In this document: in pieces, positions 21,041 through 30,617 of the stretch
Numbering within the stretch: the stretch's first letter is position 1
Layout of the letters: each line of letters begins with the position of its first letter
Source: Anodontia alba
Lineage: Eukaryota > Mollusca > Bivalvia > Lucinida > Lucinidae
Length of the DNA stretch: 64,000 nucleotides
Direction: 5' to 3'
Assembly (NCBI GenBank): GCA_964016985.1
Contig: OZ024826.1
Location: 43,326,978 to 43,390,977, forward strand
Translations under genes and position numbers: made by a program
The notes under the pieces: generated by a model
Told to the model about the DNA's origin: nothing
Database searches by the model: none
Seen by the model: only the letters and a program-made list of their open reading frames with translations

Positions 21041-21472
21041 TGTGAACTGGAAGATCCTGCTTGTTCAAGCAGCATGGATTTGCAGGATGAGTGGGATCTC
21101 CACTATGCATTTACTGCAAAATGTTGGTTTCTCATGGGTAATCTTACATATTCCATTTGATGACAAATGGGCTTTCTAATGGCATATGCAAATGGTGAAC
21201 AGGTCTAAGAAATCATCAATTTACAGACTGCAGGTCTGTAAATTTACAATTTATGCAAACAAATCCAGAAAATGATGAATGTCAAAATCTGCATTCTAGC
21301 ATTTAGGTTTTATGAGGAGTAACATATAAAGTTATGGTCATAAGTTTTGTTTATGTTGTTCTTGTTGAAGTTTCTCCGAAATATAAGATTCTATCTTATC
21401 CTTTGTCCTGTTCTACTTGGATATGCCCTGCCTTTGCAAACATTGTAGAAGCAAAATAATAATTAACTCTTA
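21041..21472. other. Unassigned intron DNA
   Basis: No repeat recognised except a partial type 3b word (CCTTTGTCCTG, GATATGCCCTGCCTTTGCAA) at about 21398-21445. Confidence 0.35.
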
Positions 21473-22387
21473 AACAGGGTTCATACAGGCAAGGCCAAGT
21501 CAAATTCAAGGACTTTTCAAGGACTTTTCCAGGACCAACTTTAAGTTTTCAAGGACTATAATACTTACACAAATTCGTAAAATCTGGCACTGTCATTCAT
21601 TGCTTCCACATCCAGTGAAAACATTTGGGCTAAAAACTGATAATTTCTGTTAAAATGAACTCTCTTAAAACTAGAAGTATTAAGCTGTGGTTGCAGTTTC
21701 TGTTTTAACCTGTGAGAAATTTACGAATGTCCGAGACATCACTTTTTCTTGTTTCTTATGCCCCTCTCCCTGCGGCTGTGACCATAATGAACTTTCACCC
21801 ATTTGTGTCGATGTCCTTATTACAAGGTTGACAGTGTGCCTTATGTTTACTGTTCGTTTCCTTTACCCAAGAATATCGTTTTTGCCATTCTCTGCTATAA
21901 ACACACATTTCCATTGCGCAGAAATAAATTCAGGGTCCAAAAAAACACACATTAAAGAACAGCAGACGCCATTTTTGTTTTTTGTTTAGTCTGGTTATTT
22001 GAATTGACCTTTTTCAGTAATAAAAGTTGTCAAAATCGCCAAGTACCAGTCTGCAAGGGAGACAATCCAAACATCAAGTACGAATCATTCGAACCTATGT
22101 GTATTCGAACTTTGTTTTCACATCCAGCACATTCGAACTCTTTAGTTATGGAACTCCTGCTCATCTGTCTTTACTCGAAACTTGCTGATTTTTTTTAGGA
22201 ACTTTACTTTTGATTCTCACAGAGATTTAAAATTGTCTAGAATACAAGAAAATGTGAAATTCAAGTACTTTTCAAGGTCTATGGTCAGTTTTCAAGGGCT
22301 TTTCAAGACAAATTTTGTTTTCAAGGACTTTTCAAGACTGCCCTTCATTTTCAAGTACTTTTCAAGCCTGTGCGAACCCTGTTAAAG
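21473..22387. mobile_element. ~0.9-kb TIR element with AAGGACTTTTCAAG subterminal repeats
   Basis: Left TTAAACAGGGTTCATACAGG and right GCCTGTGCGAACCCTGTTAA are inverted repeats. Several copies of TTTTCAAGGACTTTTCAAG-like words lie inside both ends, as in elements with subterminal transposase binding sites. The interior ORFs are short and not transposase-like. The superfamily is uncertain; a hAT-like element is possible. Confidence 0.65.
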
Positions 22388-22422
22388 TGCTAAACAAAGT
22401 TTGTACCAGAAAACATTCTATT

Positions 22423-22750
22423 TTTTATTTTATTTTTCAAAGAAAATAAGTCTTGCTGTTTCATGTAAATCCTCTGCTTGGCAGACAATTCACATGAAAT
22501 ATTTTTTTTTTTTTTTTTTTTTTTTTTTGATTTGGGTTTTACGGCCCTTTCAAGAATATTTCACTTATATCGAGCCGATCGTTCATCGAAGGTGGGCGAA
22601 AACCGGAGAACCCGGAGAAAAACCACCTGACCATCCGTAAGCAGAACTTGGCACACACATGAAATATCAAGACTTACTTTCTATAAAAATAAAAGCAAGA
22701 AATGTGAAACTGATGTCATCTGTTGCAGCTGTGATTGCCATTTTTAGGGT
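22423..22750. mobile_element. Type 4-like MITE split by a SINE
   Basis: GAAAATAAGTCTTGCTGTTT, CATGTAAATCCTCTGCTTGG, CAGACAATTCACATGAAATA, then a SINE, then CATGAAATATCAAGACTTAC. The two halves rejoin as one palindrome close to the 13298 element. Termini are degraded. Confidence 0.6.
22503..22655 (-). mobile_element. SINE family S2, truncated, with 12-bp target duplication
   Basis: A long poly-T tract, then TTTGGGTTTTACGGCCCTTT, GAACCCGGAGAAAAACCACC, ending at AGCAGAACTTGGCACA, so the tRNA-like head is missing (5' truncation). The direct repeat CACATGAAATAT flanks it at 22491-22502 and 22656-22667. Confidence 0.8.
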
Positions 22751-22917
22751 CAGAATCCACTCAGCCAGAAAGCTTTCACTAAACACGCACATCAGCACTG
22801 AGTGACAACACTGCTATTCACTATCACTTTTCAGAACAGAGCAGAACAGACCAGCTGGAAATAGAAGAAAAGGAGACAGAGAACAGGAAACAGAGAAAAA
22901 TCAAATCAAATTAAGGT

Positions 22918-23120
22918 ACAGTATTTACCCTAAGTAGGTGGCCCACCTTAATTCTTCACCTTACTGCCCCATCAAATTTGAACAATTTGGTTTTACTATC
23001 CGTTGATGTTATCTAAAAACTGCTTATTGAGTGCCAAATTGTGCAAATCCTGATCAGATGCCACGTTCTGTGGCATGTGATCTGGCTCAGCATCATTTTC
23101 TAAGGCCTGTCTGTCAGAAT
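22918..23120. mobile_element. Type 3a MITE, degraded
   Basis: Left TACAGTATTTACCCTAAGTA, palindrome words CAAATTGTGCAAATCCTGAT, CAGATGCCACGTTCTGTGGC, right GTCTGTCAGAATAT. Recognisable but eroded. Confidence 0.5.
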
Positions 23121-23928
23121 ATATATGAGCCAGCGCACGACAAAACCTACAATAAGACTGTGCCACCAGCGAAGACTTGGATCAGCCTGCGCAGATCAGA
23201 CTCAATCTGATCAGACCACTTATTGCATGTGCCTTCTACAGCTCCGGGCTATCCAAAGAGGGATAAACAAGAACCCTTGCCATACTGGATGGATGTACAG
23301 TCTGATCTGAGCGTGTGCTAATCACACAGGTCTTACTGTAGGTTTAAGCGTGTGCTGGCTCATATAGTAAATACAATATACAGATGTAAACTTTCCACAA
23401 AATGTTTTCATTACACTGGTCTGGAGGCATAGTCTACCATATCTACCCTAAGCATTTGGACAGCTTAACTTCTTACCATAATTGTTCTCAAATTTGACCA
23501 AAAAGGGGAAATGATAATTTAGGATATATTTGTTATTTTTGCACAAAAATCTAGGCTATCCAAAGAGCACCCAGTGAAGACCCTGATCTGACTGTGTGGA
23601 TGTGCAGGCTGATGAGTGTTTGCTGAGTGCACAGGTCGGAAGGTTAATTCTTTCACATAGCACATCATGTATTTAAAACATCCAATGAGTCTATGAACAG
23701 ACAGCAAGGGTCCTAATCAGACTGCACCAATGCAGAGTCTGATTAAGCTTTCAACTGAAGACCCCTTTTCCCCCCCTCTCTTCTCTTTCTTTCTCTCTCA
23801 CATGAGATTTATCTAGACACTTGCAAGATATACTAAATCAAAATTAATGGTGTATAACTGAAAATTAATTATTTGTAGAAAGCAATTTAATGTAGAAAAT
23901 GATTATTACACCAATAATTTATTATTAC
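23121..23928. other. Intron 7 DNA, mostly unassigned
   Basis: The word ATATGAGCCAGCGCACGACA near 23124 and its inverse TGTGCTGGCTCATATAG near 23347 bracket ~240 bp, suggesting another TIR element (about 23122-23367). A CT-rich run lies at about 23765-23800. Otherwise nothing recognised. Confidence 0.4.
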
Positions 23929-23984
23929 CTGAGCTTCGTGACTTTTCTTTAGCTTAATGATCTCTGTAGCACACTTTTCTTCCA
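23929..23984 (-). CDS. Coding exon 6 of the MTUS-like coiled-coil protein
   Basis: A 56-nt exon between acceptor TATTACAG and donor CTCAG|GTAATA. It starts with the last two bases of a split valine codon (G|TG) and ends in phase 0. It reads V-EEKCATEIIKLKKSHEAQ and is followed directly in frame by LYHQQHE of exon 7. Charged residues with Ile/Leu at heptad positions continue the coiled coil. Both exon 5A and exon 5B end with one base G, so this exon can accept either one without a change of frame. Confidence 0.75.
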
Positions 23985-24130
23985 CTGTAATAAAATATTG
24001 ATGAAGAATTTTTATGATTTTATGAAAATAATTAGCACAATAATCCATGCAGTGTAAACTTAACTCTAGTCAGCATACAAATACAATGAAAAACTCAAGT
24101 TATGTCCCCTTCTCTGTAATCTATTGTCAA

Positions 24131-24435
24131 CTACCTTATTTACTCCAAGTATTCTGACAGTCAGGCCTATGCAAACAGTGTAGACCCTGATCAGATGCCA
24201 CATAATGTACATAATGTGGCATCTGATCAGGGTCTATACTGCTTGCCACTCATCCAGCAGTTTTTTCACACCGAAAGTGTAGTAAAACTACCTTATTTAC
24301 TCCAAGTATTCTGACAGTCAGGCCTATGCAAACAGTGTAGATCCTGATCAGATGCCACATAATGTGGCATCTGATCAGGGTCTATACTGTTTGCTACTCA
24401 TCCAGCAGTTTTTTCACACCGAAAGTGTAGTAAAA
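24131..24435. repeat. Tandemly duplicated type 3a element
   Basis: Two nearly identical units, 24131-24297 and 24298-24435. Each starts CTACCTTATTTACTCCAAGT, carries a type 3 palindrome (GCAAACAGTGTAGACCCTGA / GATGCCACATAATGT) and ends CACACCGAAAGTGTAGTAAA. The first has a 9-nt longer loop. Confidence 0.8.
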
Positions 24436-24610
24436 ATGCATGTTCAAATACTAGGAAGAATATGGTAAGGACTTAAGATAAGAGTAAATACGGTATAATT
24501 GCAACTGAGTGAACATGCAGATTTTGATTCCATGCAAAAGACCATTTAAGTAATGTATGATACATGTAAGAAGAACATAAAAATCACTGTCAATGGCATA
24601 TAGCTAGGCA

Positions 24611-24726
24611 TCCTCCTAATAGGTTTCTGAAGCACTATGGCGTGTTTGACTCTTATATTTTGACTATGTCCTCCTAATAGGTTTCTGAAGCACTATGGCG
24701 TGTTTGACTCTTATATTTTGACTATG
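24611..24726 (+). repeat. Perfect 58-bp tandem duplication
   Basis: The unit TCCTCCTAATAGGTTTCTGA ... TTTGACTATG at 24611-24668 is repeated without change at 24669-24726. It lies in intron 6. Confidence 0.95.
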
Positions 24727-25217
24727 TCGATTTTACTACCTAAAGATTTGTCTAAAATACTGATAGGTCACAAAAGGAACGCAGTTTTCAAGAACAGCAC
24801 ATTTAGTTTCACTGTAGCAAGGTAACAAATAAACGATTAATTATATAAGAAAGAACACAACCATCTATAAGAGATATTTCCTGTAAATTACTAGCTGAAC
24901 AGAACAGATTCTTTATTCCCTTAGATCAGGTAATACTATCTGTTAGGCTGTGACTCCTAAACTCTCTTGGACTGTCAGGTAAAACCAGTGTAACAAATGA
25001 AATGACAAGAATATATAGGCAAATCAGTGAAATGAGATTCTTCTGTTTTGTACATGCATTTATGGATATTTATAGATAGGATTTTGATTACAGATAAAAA
25101 GGTGGAAATCAGACTGCTTTAAGAAGCCTCTGACACTAACGGCAACTCACTGAGCATGCTGTGCTTATGAATTTAACTAAAGCCAAAATTATACAAATAT
25201 ATCAGCTGCAAATATCA

Positions 25218-25412
25218 CATTTACCTAAATATTCAGACAGAACGCCTGAGCAAACAATGTAGACCCAGATCAAACTGCTCCTTAAGAGCAGTTTGATCAG
25301 GGTCTACATTGTCTGCCATCCCATCCCAACATTGTAGACCCATCTTAGTACTCTTTTTGTTAGGATAAGAATGGTAAGAAATTACGGTGTCTGAATATTT
25401 TTGAAAATATGG
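25218..25412. mobile_element. Type 3a palindromic MITE next to exon 5B
   Basis: Left CATTTACCTAAATATTCAGA, palindrome GCAAACAATGTAGACCCAGA with CAAACTGCTCCTTAAGAGCA, right TTACGGTGTCTGAATATTTT. It sits in intron 6 within about 60 bp of the exon 5B donor. Confidence 0.65.
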
Positions 25413-25468
25413 TACCAAAGTATTGCACATCACGGAAGCAAAATAACTGCGGACAAGACCAATAATAC

Positions 25469-25627
25469 CTTCCAGAACCTCATCTAGATGCCTATTTTCC
25501 AGATTTAGGGTGAAGTCATTCATCGTAACTTCCTGTTCTCTAATTAGGTTCACAATATAATCTTTGTGCTGTTGCTTGAGTTGAGCAATCAAGACTTCAA
25601 GACACTCAACTCTTTCTTCTAACGCCA
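25469..25627 (-). CDS. Coding exon 5B, tandem duplicate of exon 5A
   Basis: A 159-nt exon with acceptor CTATTTGTAG and donor CTGGAAG|GTATTA, phase 1 at both ends. After a split valine it reads ALEERVECLEVLIAQLKQQH, then KDYIVNLIREQEVTMNDFTL and NLENRHLDEVLE, a coiled-coil segment. Aligned with exon 5A, 24 of 52 residues are identical, including LxExxxxxLExLI, QLKxQHKxY, NL, EQE and MND. Equal length and phase mean it can replace exon 5A or be added to it without a frame change. Its own intron from 5A is only 52 nt. The alternative reading is simple constitutive inclusion of both as a duplicated coiled-coil block. Confidence 0.8.
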
Positions 25628-25679
25628 CTACAAATAGACCCAGTAAAACAATTAAATAAATAAGGGGATGGAAGGTTAC
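25628..25679 (-). other. 52-nt intron between exons 5A and 5B
   Basis: Read on the minus strand it starts GTAACCTTCC and ends TCTATTTGTAG, with a possible branch sequence TTTACTG about 16 nt before the AG. That leaves only ~35 nt between branch point and donor. Such a short intron is at or below the size usually spliced efficiently in animals. Confidence 0.75.
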
Positions 25680-25838
25680 CTTGCTTGACTGCTTCTGTTC
25701 TTTCATTGACCAATGCTTGTCTCTGGTCATTCATGGACTGTTCTTGTTCAGTCTCAAGATTATTTACATATTCCTTATGTTGCTCTTTGAGTTGTTTAAT
25801 TAATTCTTCCAGATTGCTCCTCTTCTTTTCAAGGTTTG
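25680..25838 (-). CDS. Coding exon 5A of the MTUS-like coiled-coil protein
   Basis: A 159-nt exon with acceptor TTTGTTTTAG and donor AAGCAAG|GTAACC, phase 1 at both ends. It reads NLEKKRSNLEELIKQLKEQH, then KEYVNNLETEQEQSMNDQRQ and ALVNERTEAVKQ. The composition and heptad leucines predict a continuous coiled coil. The position just after the conserved exon 3 block matches the coiled coil of MTUS1/MTUS2. Exon 5B, 52 nt further on, is its homologue. Intron 4 upstream is only 322 bp and shows no third copy. Confidence 0.8.
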
Positions 25839-26160
25839 CTAAAACAAATTAAGAACTGTTGTTAATCTATTTAAAACTGAATGTCACTGGCAAGATTAAG
25901 ATTAAAACAACTGCTTGACAAGCTATATTTTAGCCACAGTTAGAACTTCCTGGACAAGCTTGCCGAAGTCAATAATATTTTAACAAAAATTCTTTGTTCG
26001 GGCACTGTTGACTTCAGTATGCCAAGGCTAGAGTAGGCATAAAAGGTACCTGAGTTGTTTTAAGCAAGATTAATATAATAAAATAATTTCAAAAACTTTT
26101 TTTTTTCTTTCATCAACATTTAAAGCAATGCTTAGCCAGGAATAGTTAAGCCATAGTTAC

Positions 26161-26242
26161 CTGTGTGTGTCTTTTCTTCCACCAACTGGTCATTTAGAGA
26201 CTTTGTCTCCTCCAAAAGTTTGGGACAAGAAAAGGCATCCAA
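26161..26242 (-). CDS. Coding exon 4 of the MTUS-like coiled-coil protein
   Basis: An 82-nt exon with acceptor TTCTTTGCAG and donor CACACAG|GTAACT. It begins in phase 0, directly after YLAHD of exon 3, and ends in phase 1, giving a split alanine with exon 5A. It reads LDAFSCPKLLEETKSLNDQL, then VEEKTHT. It starts the main coiled coil. The CP pair near its start may mark a short break between the exon 3 helix and the coil. Confidence 0.75.
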
Positions 26243-26396
26243 CTGCAAAGAAATAGAATCATGCTTATTTCAAATATAAATTCAACAGTCATAAACAGTT
26301 GTATCACATTTCCTAATTGTCAGTTCTCTTGATGTATTTTAATTATACCATTACAAGGGAGCAGACTAATATTTTCTTTCCCTTCAATATCATTCA

Positions 26397-26628
26397 GGGC
26401 CCAGTTGTTCAAAGCGTCGTTAGCTTAACGAGCTCGTTAAGGGTCATTTCGTTAACTGTTTTAGCGGATTCAATATACAATATTCTGATATTTTTTGCTG
26501 AAAAAGCACTGCAAAAGCTACTCACATTTTTCAGCAAAAAATTTCAGTATATTTGCATATCACTTGATGTAAATTTTAACGAATCGTTAACTAACGCCAT
26601 CGTTAGTTTTGAACAACTGGGTCCAGAA
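26397..26628. mobile_element. TIR MITE with GGGCCCAGTTGTTCAAA ends
   Basis: Left AGGGCCCAGTTGTTCAAAGC and right TTTTGAACAACTGGGTCC are inverted repeats, followed inside by a second inverted pair around CGTTAGCTTAACGAGCTCGT. The centre holds a TTTTTGCTGAAAAA/TTTTTCAGCAAAAA hairpin. It lies just upstream of exon 4, in intron 3. A second copy is at 55249-55472. Confidence 0.75.
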
Positions 26629-26750
26629 CTTTACTTATTGTATCACCCTAAGGATCAGCGTATCTTCACATCCTATCATACTTAACCTACAATTTGAACA
26701 AGTTCACTTTACTATTTGTTAAAAGTTTGACAAGTTTTAAGAGTACAGTG

Positions 26751-27090
26751 AACCCTCGTTATAACGACAGCATTTGTTCCCGGAGACGTTGCCATTAAAA
26801 TTAATTTGCTGTTGTAAAGAGCAGATTCGTATGTAAGAAAGGTCTTGTTTTGTTCTTATTTCCTCATACAACATATGTTTTGGATATTTGTTAGAACTGT
26901 CTCAGTGAGGTGATTCTAACAAATATCCAAAACATATGTTTCTTTAAAGCAATAAATACAACAGTCTGGTATAATTTGTGACTAATCATTTCCTCTTTGG
27001 AGAAGGTTTCGTGACATTCAAAATGTCATAACGAATTATGTCGTTGTAGCGAGCGTCGGTATAAAGAGGGTCGTTGGTATAAAAGTTTTC
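26751..27090. mobile_element. TIR element (CAGTGAACCCTCGTTATAAC end) with type 1-like stem
   Basis: The left edge is ACAGTGAACCCTCGTTATAA; the right half has ATAACGAATTATGTCGTTGT and AAGAGGGTCG, a decayed inverse. Inside, at about 26870-26945, a palindrome reads ATATGTTTTGGATATTTGTT, AGAACTGTCTCAGTGAGG and complement, related to the type 1/2 stem. Confidence 0.55.
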
Positions 27091-27404
27091 TTGATGAATA
27101 ACAAACAGTGTAGATGCTGATCAGACATTGCACTCTGTTGAATTCTGATCTGGGTTTACACTGCTTGCTCAGGCCAGTTTGTCCAAACGCTTTGGGTAAA
27201 TATGGTTCTCTAAATATTTGAACAGCATAACTCTTTATGGTTTTCAAGTAAAATATGAATTTATAAGCCCACTGGACTATCTGATAATTTGATGGGATGG
27301 CAAACAGTGCAGACCCTGAGCAAACTGCTCCTTAGGAGCAGTTTGATCTGGGTCTACACTGTTTGCTCAGGCCATTCTGTCAGAATATTTAGGGCCAATA
27401 TGGT
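27091..27404. mobile_element. Two adjacent type 3a MITE copies
   Basis: The first ends at 27213 with TTTGTCCAAACGCTTTGGGT AAATATGGT. The second starts at once (CTAAATATTTGAACAGCATA), has the palindrome GCAAACAGTGCAGACCCTGA / AACTGCTCCTTAGGAGCAGT, and ends GTCAGAATATTTAGGGCCAA. They share a boundary, as if one used the end of the other as target. Confidence 0.55.
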
Positions 27405-27518
27405 AACCAGTTTTCACCAACTATCACACAAGAAAGTTTTCTGGTTCAATTGAACATTGCAGAAGAATGCTGAAGCTATTTTACTGCAACAACAACACTG
27501 ATGGCAGGGAAAGAAAAC

Positions 27519-27672
27519 TTGTTTTGAGTTGTTAGAATTTTACAGCCCAGTCAACACTGTTATGGTCATGTCAAGCCAGTCAGTTAACCTGCTCAAACAT
27601 TTCCTCTGCAGGCATTGTCCTCTAAGCGGTAAACCAGAAGTTACTTGTGCACATACTTTCGCCAGTATAGGA
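27519..27672 (-). repeat. SINE S1 tail fragment
   Basis: TTGAGTTGTTAGAATTTTAC, AGCCCAGTCAACACTG, GGCATTGTCCTCTAAGCGGT and ACTTTCGCCAGTA match the S1 tail half. The tRNA-like head is missing. Confidence 0.6.
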
Positions 27673-27809
27673 CCACTAAAGAAGACTTTGAGAGTCTATC
27701 ATTAAAAGAAACATGAAAATATATTTTTATTTTTTTCTATATAGGAGTGGAAAGAATAAGTGCCATTGTTACTGAGTTGTTTTATGTTTAAGTAATGTAA
27801 CAAAATGAA

Positions 27810-28060
27810 GTCATCCACATAATGTATTAACTCTTTCCTCTCCAGTGGCGACTTTTGTCGTCTGCTGATAACGTTTGCTAACAGTTTGGACCAAGATCAG
27901 GCACAACAAAACATCGGGCTTGATCTGGATCCAAACTGTTTGACACTGCTGGTATCCTGAAAGATTTTTTTTAAAAAGTTGATTTAAAAACAAAAAAAAA
28001 ATCAACAAATGACAAAAAATCATGCAAAATTACACAGCATGCAAAGAGTTAAAATGATAT
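27810..28060. mobile_element. Palindromic element with a further variant of the type 3 stem
   Basis: Left TATTAACTCTTTCCTCTCCA, right CAGCATGCAAAGAGTTAAAA. The stem reads GCTAACAGTTTGGACCAAGA, TCAGGC, loop, TTGATCTGGATCCAAACTGT. The layout matches types 3a-3e, but both stem and ends are diverged. It may be a sixth member. Confidence 0.45.
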
Positions 28061-28118
28061 CCATGGCTGATCAATTTCTGCTTTATTACTTCTATTTAGA
28101 AATATACAGCTCAGTAGT

Positions 28119-28201
28119 GTTCATTAGTGGATTGACAGAGGTTCAAATATTTACTGGATTGACAGGGGTTCAAATATTTAGTGGACTGACCGGGGTTCCA
28201 A
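28119..28201 (+). repeat. ~28-bp tandem repeat, three copies
   Basis: The unit is TTAGTGGATTGACAGAGGTT plus CAAATATT, repeated with small changes in intron 3. Confidence 0.85.
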
Positions 28202-28317
28202 TCTTGTACCTGAATTATTTCAGAATGTGAAAACCATACATCTGGATCTGGCACCAACAGCTTCAAAATTTACAATGTACAATGGTGCAAGTACTGGGAC
28301 AGGGTACAAATAATTAC

Positions 28318-28722
28318 CATATTTTCCCTAATAATATCTGGACAGACATGCTTTGGCAAACAGGGTAGTGTATGTGTATTATTCATTGCTCTCAAGGGTC
28401 ATTCTTTTTAGAATCTTCAATGTTTGCCTTTCTGCCAACATGTTTAAGACATGCCATCATGTAGTCAACTGGATTTTTCAAACTTTAGGATAAGTATGGC
28501 AAGGAATTATAGTGTCCCAAGTATTTAGGGTAATTATACCATATTTACTCTAAGTATTGGAATCCTTCTTACCATACTTGTACTAAAATATGAAAAAGAT
28601 GCATCTAAAATATGTGGCAAACTGTGTACACCCTGATCAGATGCCTCATTTTTCGGCATCTGATCTGAGTCTACATTGTTTGCTCAGGCCTATCTGCCCC
28701 ACATCACAATACTTAGGGTTAT
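28318..28722. mobile_element. Two abutting type 3a MITEs
   Basis: The first spans 28318-28540 (ACCATATTTTCCCTAATAAT ... CAAGTATTTAGGGTAATTAT) with an eroded palindrome. The second spans ~28538-28722 (ACCATATTTACTCTAAGTAT ... CACAATACTTAGGGTTATTA), whose palindrome GTACACCCTGATCAGATGCC is clear. They share the boundary TACCATA. Confidence 0.6.
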
Positions 28723-28748
28723 TAGGGTGTACTACCTTTGAATGTCTT

Positions 28749-28979
28749 CATTACGAAAACATGCCTATTCAAATATATTGAAAATTTCACCATAAAAAAC
28801 AGAAAGTTTTCAGATAAAAATTCTGATATTTTTCATATTTCTGCTCAAAACATAGATTGTGGGTACTATGTTCTTAAGCAGAAATAAGAAAAATAATGTA
28901 TACCCCTGTAAACCCCAGTTTTACTATATAAAAGTGGGGTTTAAGGGGGTCAAAATTATTTAGGTATGTTCTCGTGATG
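28749..28979 (-). mobile_element. Type 2 MITE, copy 8, central palindrome mostly deleted
   Basis: Termini CATTACGAAAACATGCC and ATGTTCTCGTGATG. The stem jumps from TTGTGGGTACT directly to ATGTTCTTAAGCAGAAATA, so most of both arms is missing. Confidence 0.7.
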
Positions 28980-29004
28980 TTGAAATTTTGGGTCCAAATT
29001 GAAT

Positions 29005-29193
29005 TACCATATATACCCTAAATATTTGGACAGACACACCTGAGCAAAAGGCTTAGAGAGAGACCAGCTGCCCAAACTTCAGCATCTGATTACGCTCTAC
29101 ACTGTTTGCCGATCATTCAGGAGTTTTAGAGACAAGACCAGGTAGTCAAAATTAATGGTCTTGTTGAAAGTTAATGTGTCAGAATATTTATAA
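29005..29193. mobile_element. Type 3a MITE, eroded
   Basis: Left ACCATATATACCCTAAATAT, right AATGTGTCAGAATATTTATA. The palindrome is barely recognisable (GCATCTGATTACGCTCTACA, CTGTTTGCCGATCATTCAGG). Confidence 0.5.
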
Positions 29194-29369
29194 TAAATTC
29201 AGTGCCCTTAACTCTTCTGAATATGTTGTAATCTCGAGGTTATAATACTTTTAATCTCAGCTTTTAGTCTATGCCTGATGAGTATTCTCTTTCATTTTTT
29301 TCTCCAGAAGAATATATTTTGCAACATTTCATCAGAATCATCTCAATGACAATTACAGTATTCAAACTA

Positions 29370-29640
29370 ATTACCGCACTGTGTGCTTAGGTCTTTCAAA
29401 AGTACTGGGAAAACTTGTGTATCCACATATACTAAGGGTACACTTAAACAAAGATCAGCAAGGACTTATCAAATGATGCTCTTGTGATAGGACAACATTC
29501 CAGATAAACGAGAAAATGCCAGTGCCATTGTGTTTTCTTGGGATGAAAATTCCCTCTAAAAAAAAAAAAAAAAAAAAAAAAAAATGTGCATGCAGGGCCA
29601 TTTGGACAGATATGGTGCTGTCTGAGAATCAAACATTTTT
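29370..29640. repeat. Inverted relative of the 4275 MITE, plus poly-A
   Basis: CAAACTAATTACCGCACTGT, GCTTAGGTCTTTCAAAAGTA and GTATCCACATATACTAAGGG are the inverse of the right half of the 4275-4630 element. A poly-A run lies at about 29559-29583. Confidence 0.55.
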
Positions 29641-29644
29641 ATCT

Positions 29645-29862
29645 ACCGTATTTACCATATGTATTCGGACAGACAGGCCTGAGCAAACAGTATAGACCCA
29701 GATGAGACGCCGCAGAATGCGGCGTCTCATCTGGGTCTACACTGTTTGCCACTCATTCAGCAATTTTAGACACAACATGGGGTAGTGAATTGTACTGGTT
29801 CAAATTTTAGAACATATATGGTAAGGAGTTGAGGTGTCCGAATACTTAGGGTAAATATGGTA
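29645..29862. mobile_element. Type 3a MITE, canonical full-length copy
   Basis: Left TACCGTATTTACCATATGTA, right inverse (TACTTAGGGTAAATATGGTA). The palindrome is perfect: GCAAACAGTATAGACCCAGA, TGAGACGCCGCAGAATGCGG, CGTCTCATCTGGGTCTACAC. At 218 bp it differs from the copy at 55005-55224 at only about a dozen positions. Confidence 0.8.
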
Positions 29863-29885
29863 TTTGGCCTTAGCCTTCTAGTTAT

Positions 29886-30370
29886 GCATAGTTCAAGATA
29901 ATAGATAGCAGGGGTATCCATTTAATGCTTTTCTTAGTTTCCTTTGAAAAGATATCATTACAAAAACACGCCTATTCAAATATATAGAAAATTTCATCTC
30001 CAAAAACTGAAAATTTTCAGATAAAAAACTCAGATATTTTTCATATTTCTGCACTAAACATAGATTGACGATACTGGTTAGAACTGCCTCACTGAGGTAG
30101 TTCTAACAAATAACCACAATCTATGTTTTGAGCAGAAATAAGAAAAATAATGTATACCCCTGTAAACCCCAGTTTTACTATATAAAAGTGGGCTTTAAGG
30201 GGGTCAAAATTATATAGGTATGTTTTCGTTATGTTCAGTTTGGGTACTCATTAGAAGTGCCCCTGCAAGGCACTTCTAATGAGTACCAACAACACATGTA
30301 TTTGTGGAGAAATAAGAAAAATATCAACTTTTTTTCTGTTGACAAAAAAAAAAAACACCTTATTTATGCC
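29886..30370. mobile_element. Type 1 MITE split by a type 2 MITE
   Basis: The left part (GCATAGTTCAAGATAATAGA ... CTTAGTTTCCTTTGAAAAGA) stops at 29955 and resumes after 30233 (GGGTACTCATTAGAAGTGCC and complement, GGAGAAATAAGAAAAATATC, ACCTTATTTATGC). Confidence 0.65.
29956..30233 (-). mobile_element. Type 2 palindromic MITE, copy 9
   Basis: Termini CATTACAAAAACACGCC and ATGTTTTCGTTATG. Complete central stem with a few changes (ACTGGTTAGAACTGCCTCAC). Inserted in the arm of a type 1 element. Confidence 0.75.
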
Positions 30371-30405
30371 AATATATAGCAACTTTTACAGAAAAAAGTT
30401 CTTAC

Positions 30406-30617
30406 ATCATGTGCGAGGTAGTTGACCACAGCAGACATCCCATCGAAAGCAGTATTGCTGTTGCTTAGGTGTAGCTGTACCATCTTGAGCTGTTTGGTTC
30501 TCTCTTCACAAAGGGCCTCTAATCTCTGAACCTCCTTAGAATGGATTTCAGCAGAAACCGTCTCAGGTGCTTTTTTGACACTGCTCTTTGGTTTACTTGT
30601 TTTGTTACGATTTTGAT
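30406..30617 (-). CDS. Coding exon 3: conserved MTUS-family block
   Basis: A 212-nt exon with acceptor CTATTTTCAG and donor CATGAT|GTAAGA. It begins with two bases of a split Asp codon and ends in phase 0. After a basic linker (QNRNKTSKPKSSVKKAPETV) it reads SAEIHSKEVQRLEALCEERT, then KQLKMVQLHLSNSNTAFDGM and SAVVNYLAHD. The order CEER, a short helix, a Gly/Ser-Asn-x-x-Phe turn, then VV..L.. is what I associate with the start of the MTUS1/MTUS2 C-terminal region and is the main basis for the family call. A profile search with this exon and exons 4-7 would settle it. Confidence 0.8.

Noticed and set aside
24131..24435. CRISPR-like repeat array
   Set aside because: Only two units, eukaryotic context, and each unit is a MITE palindrome.
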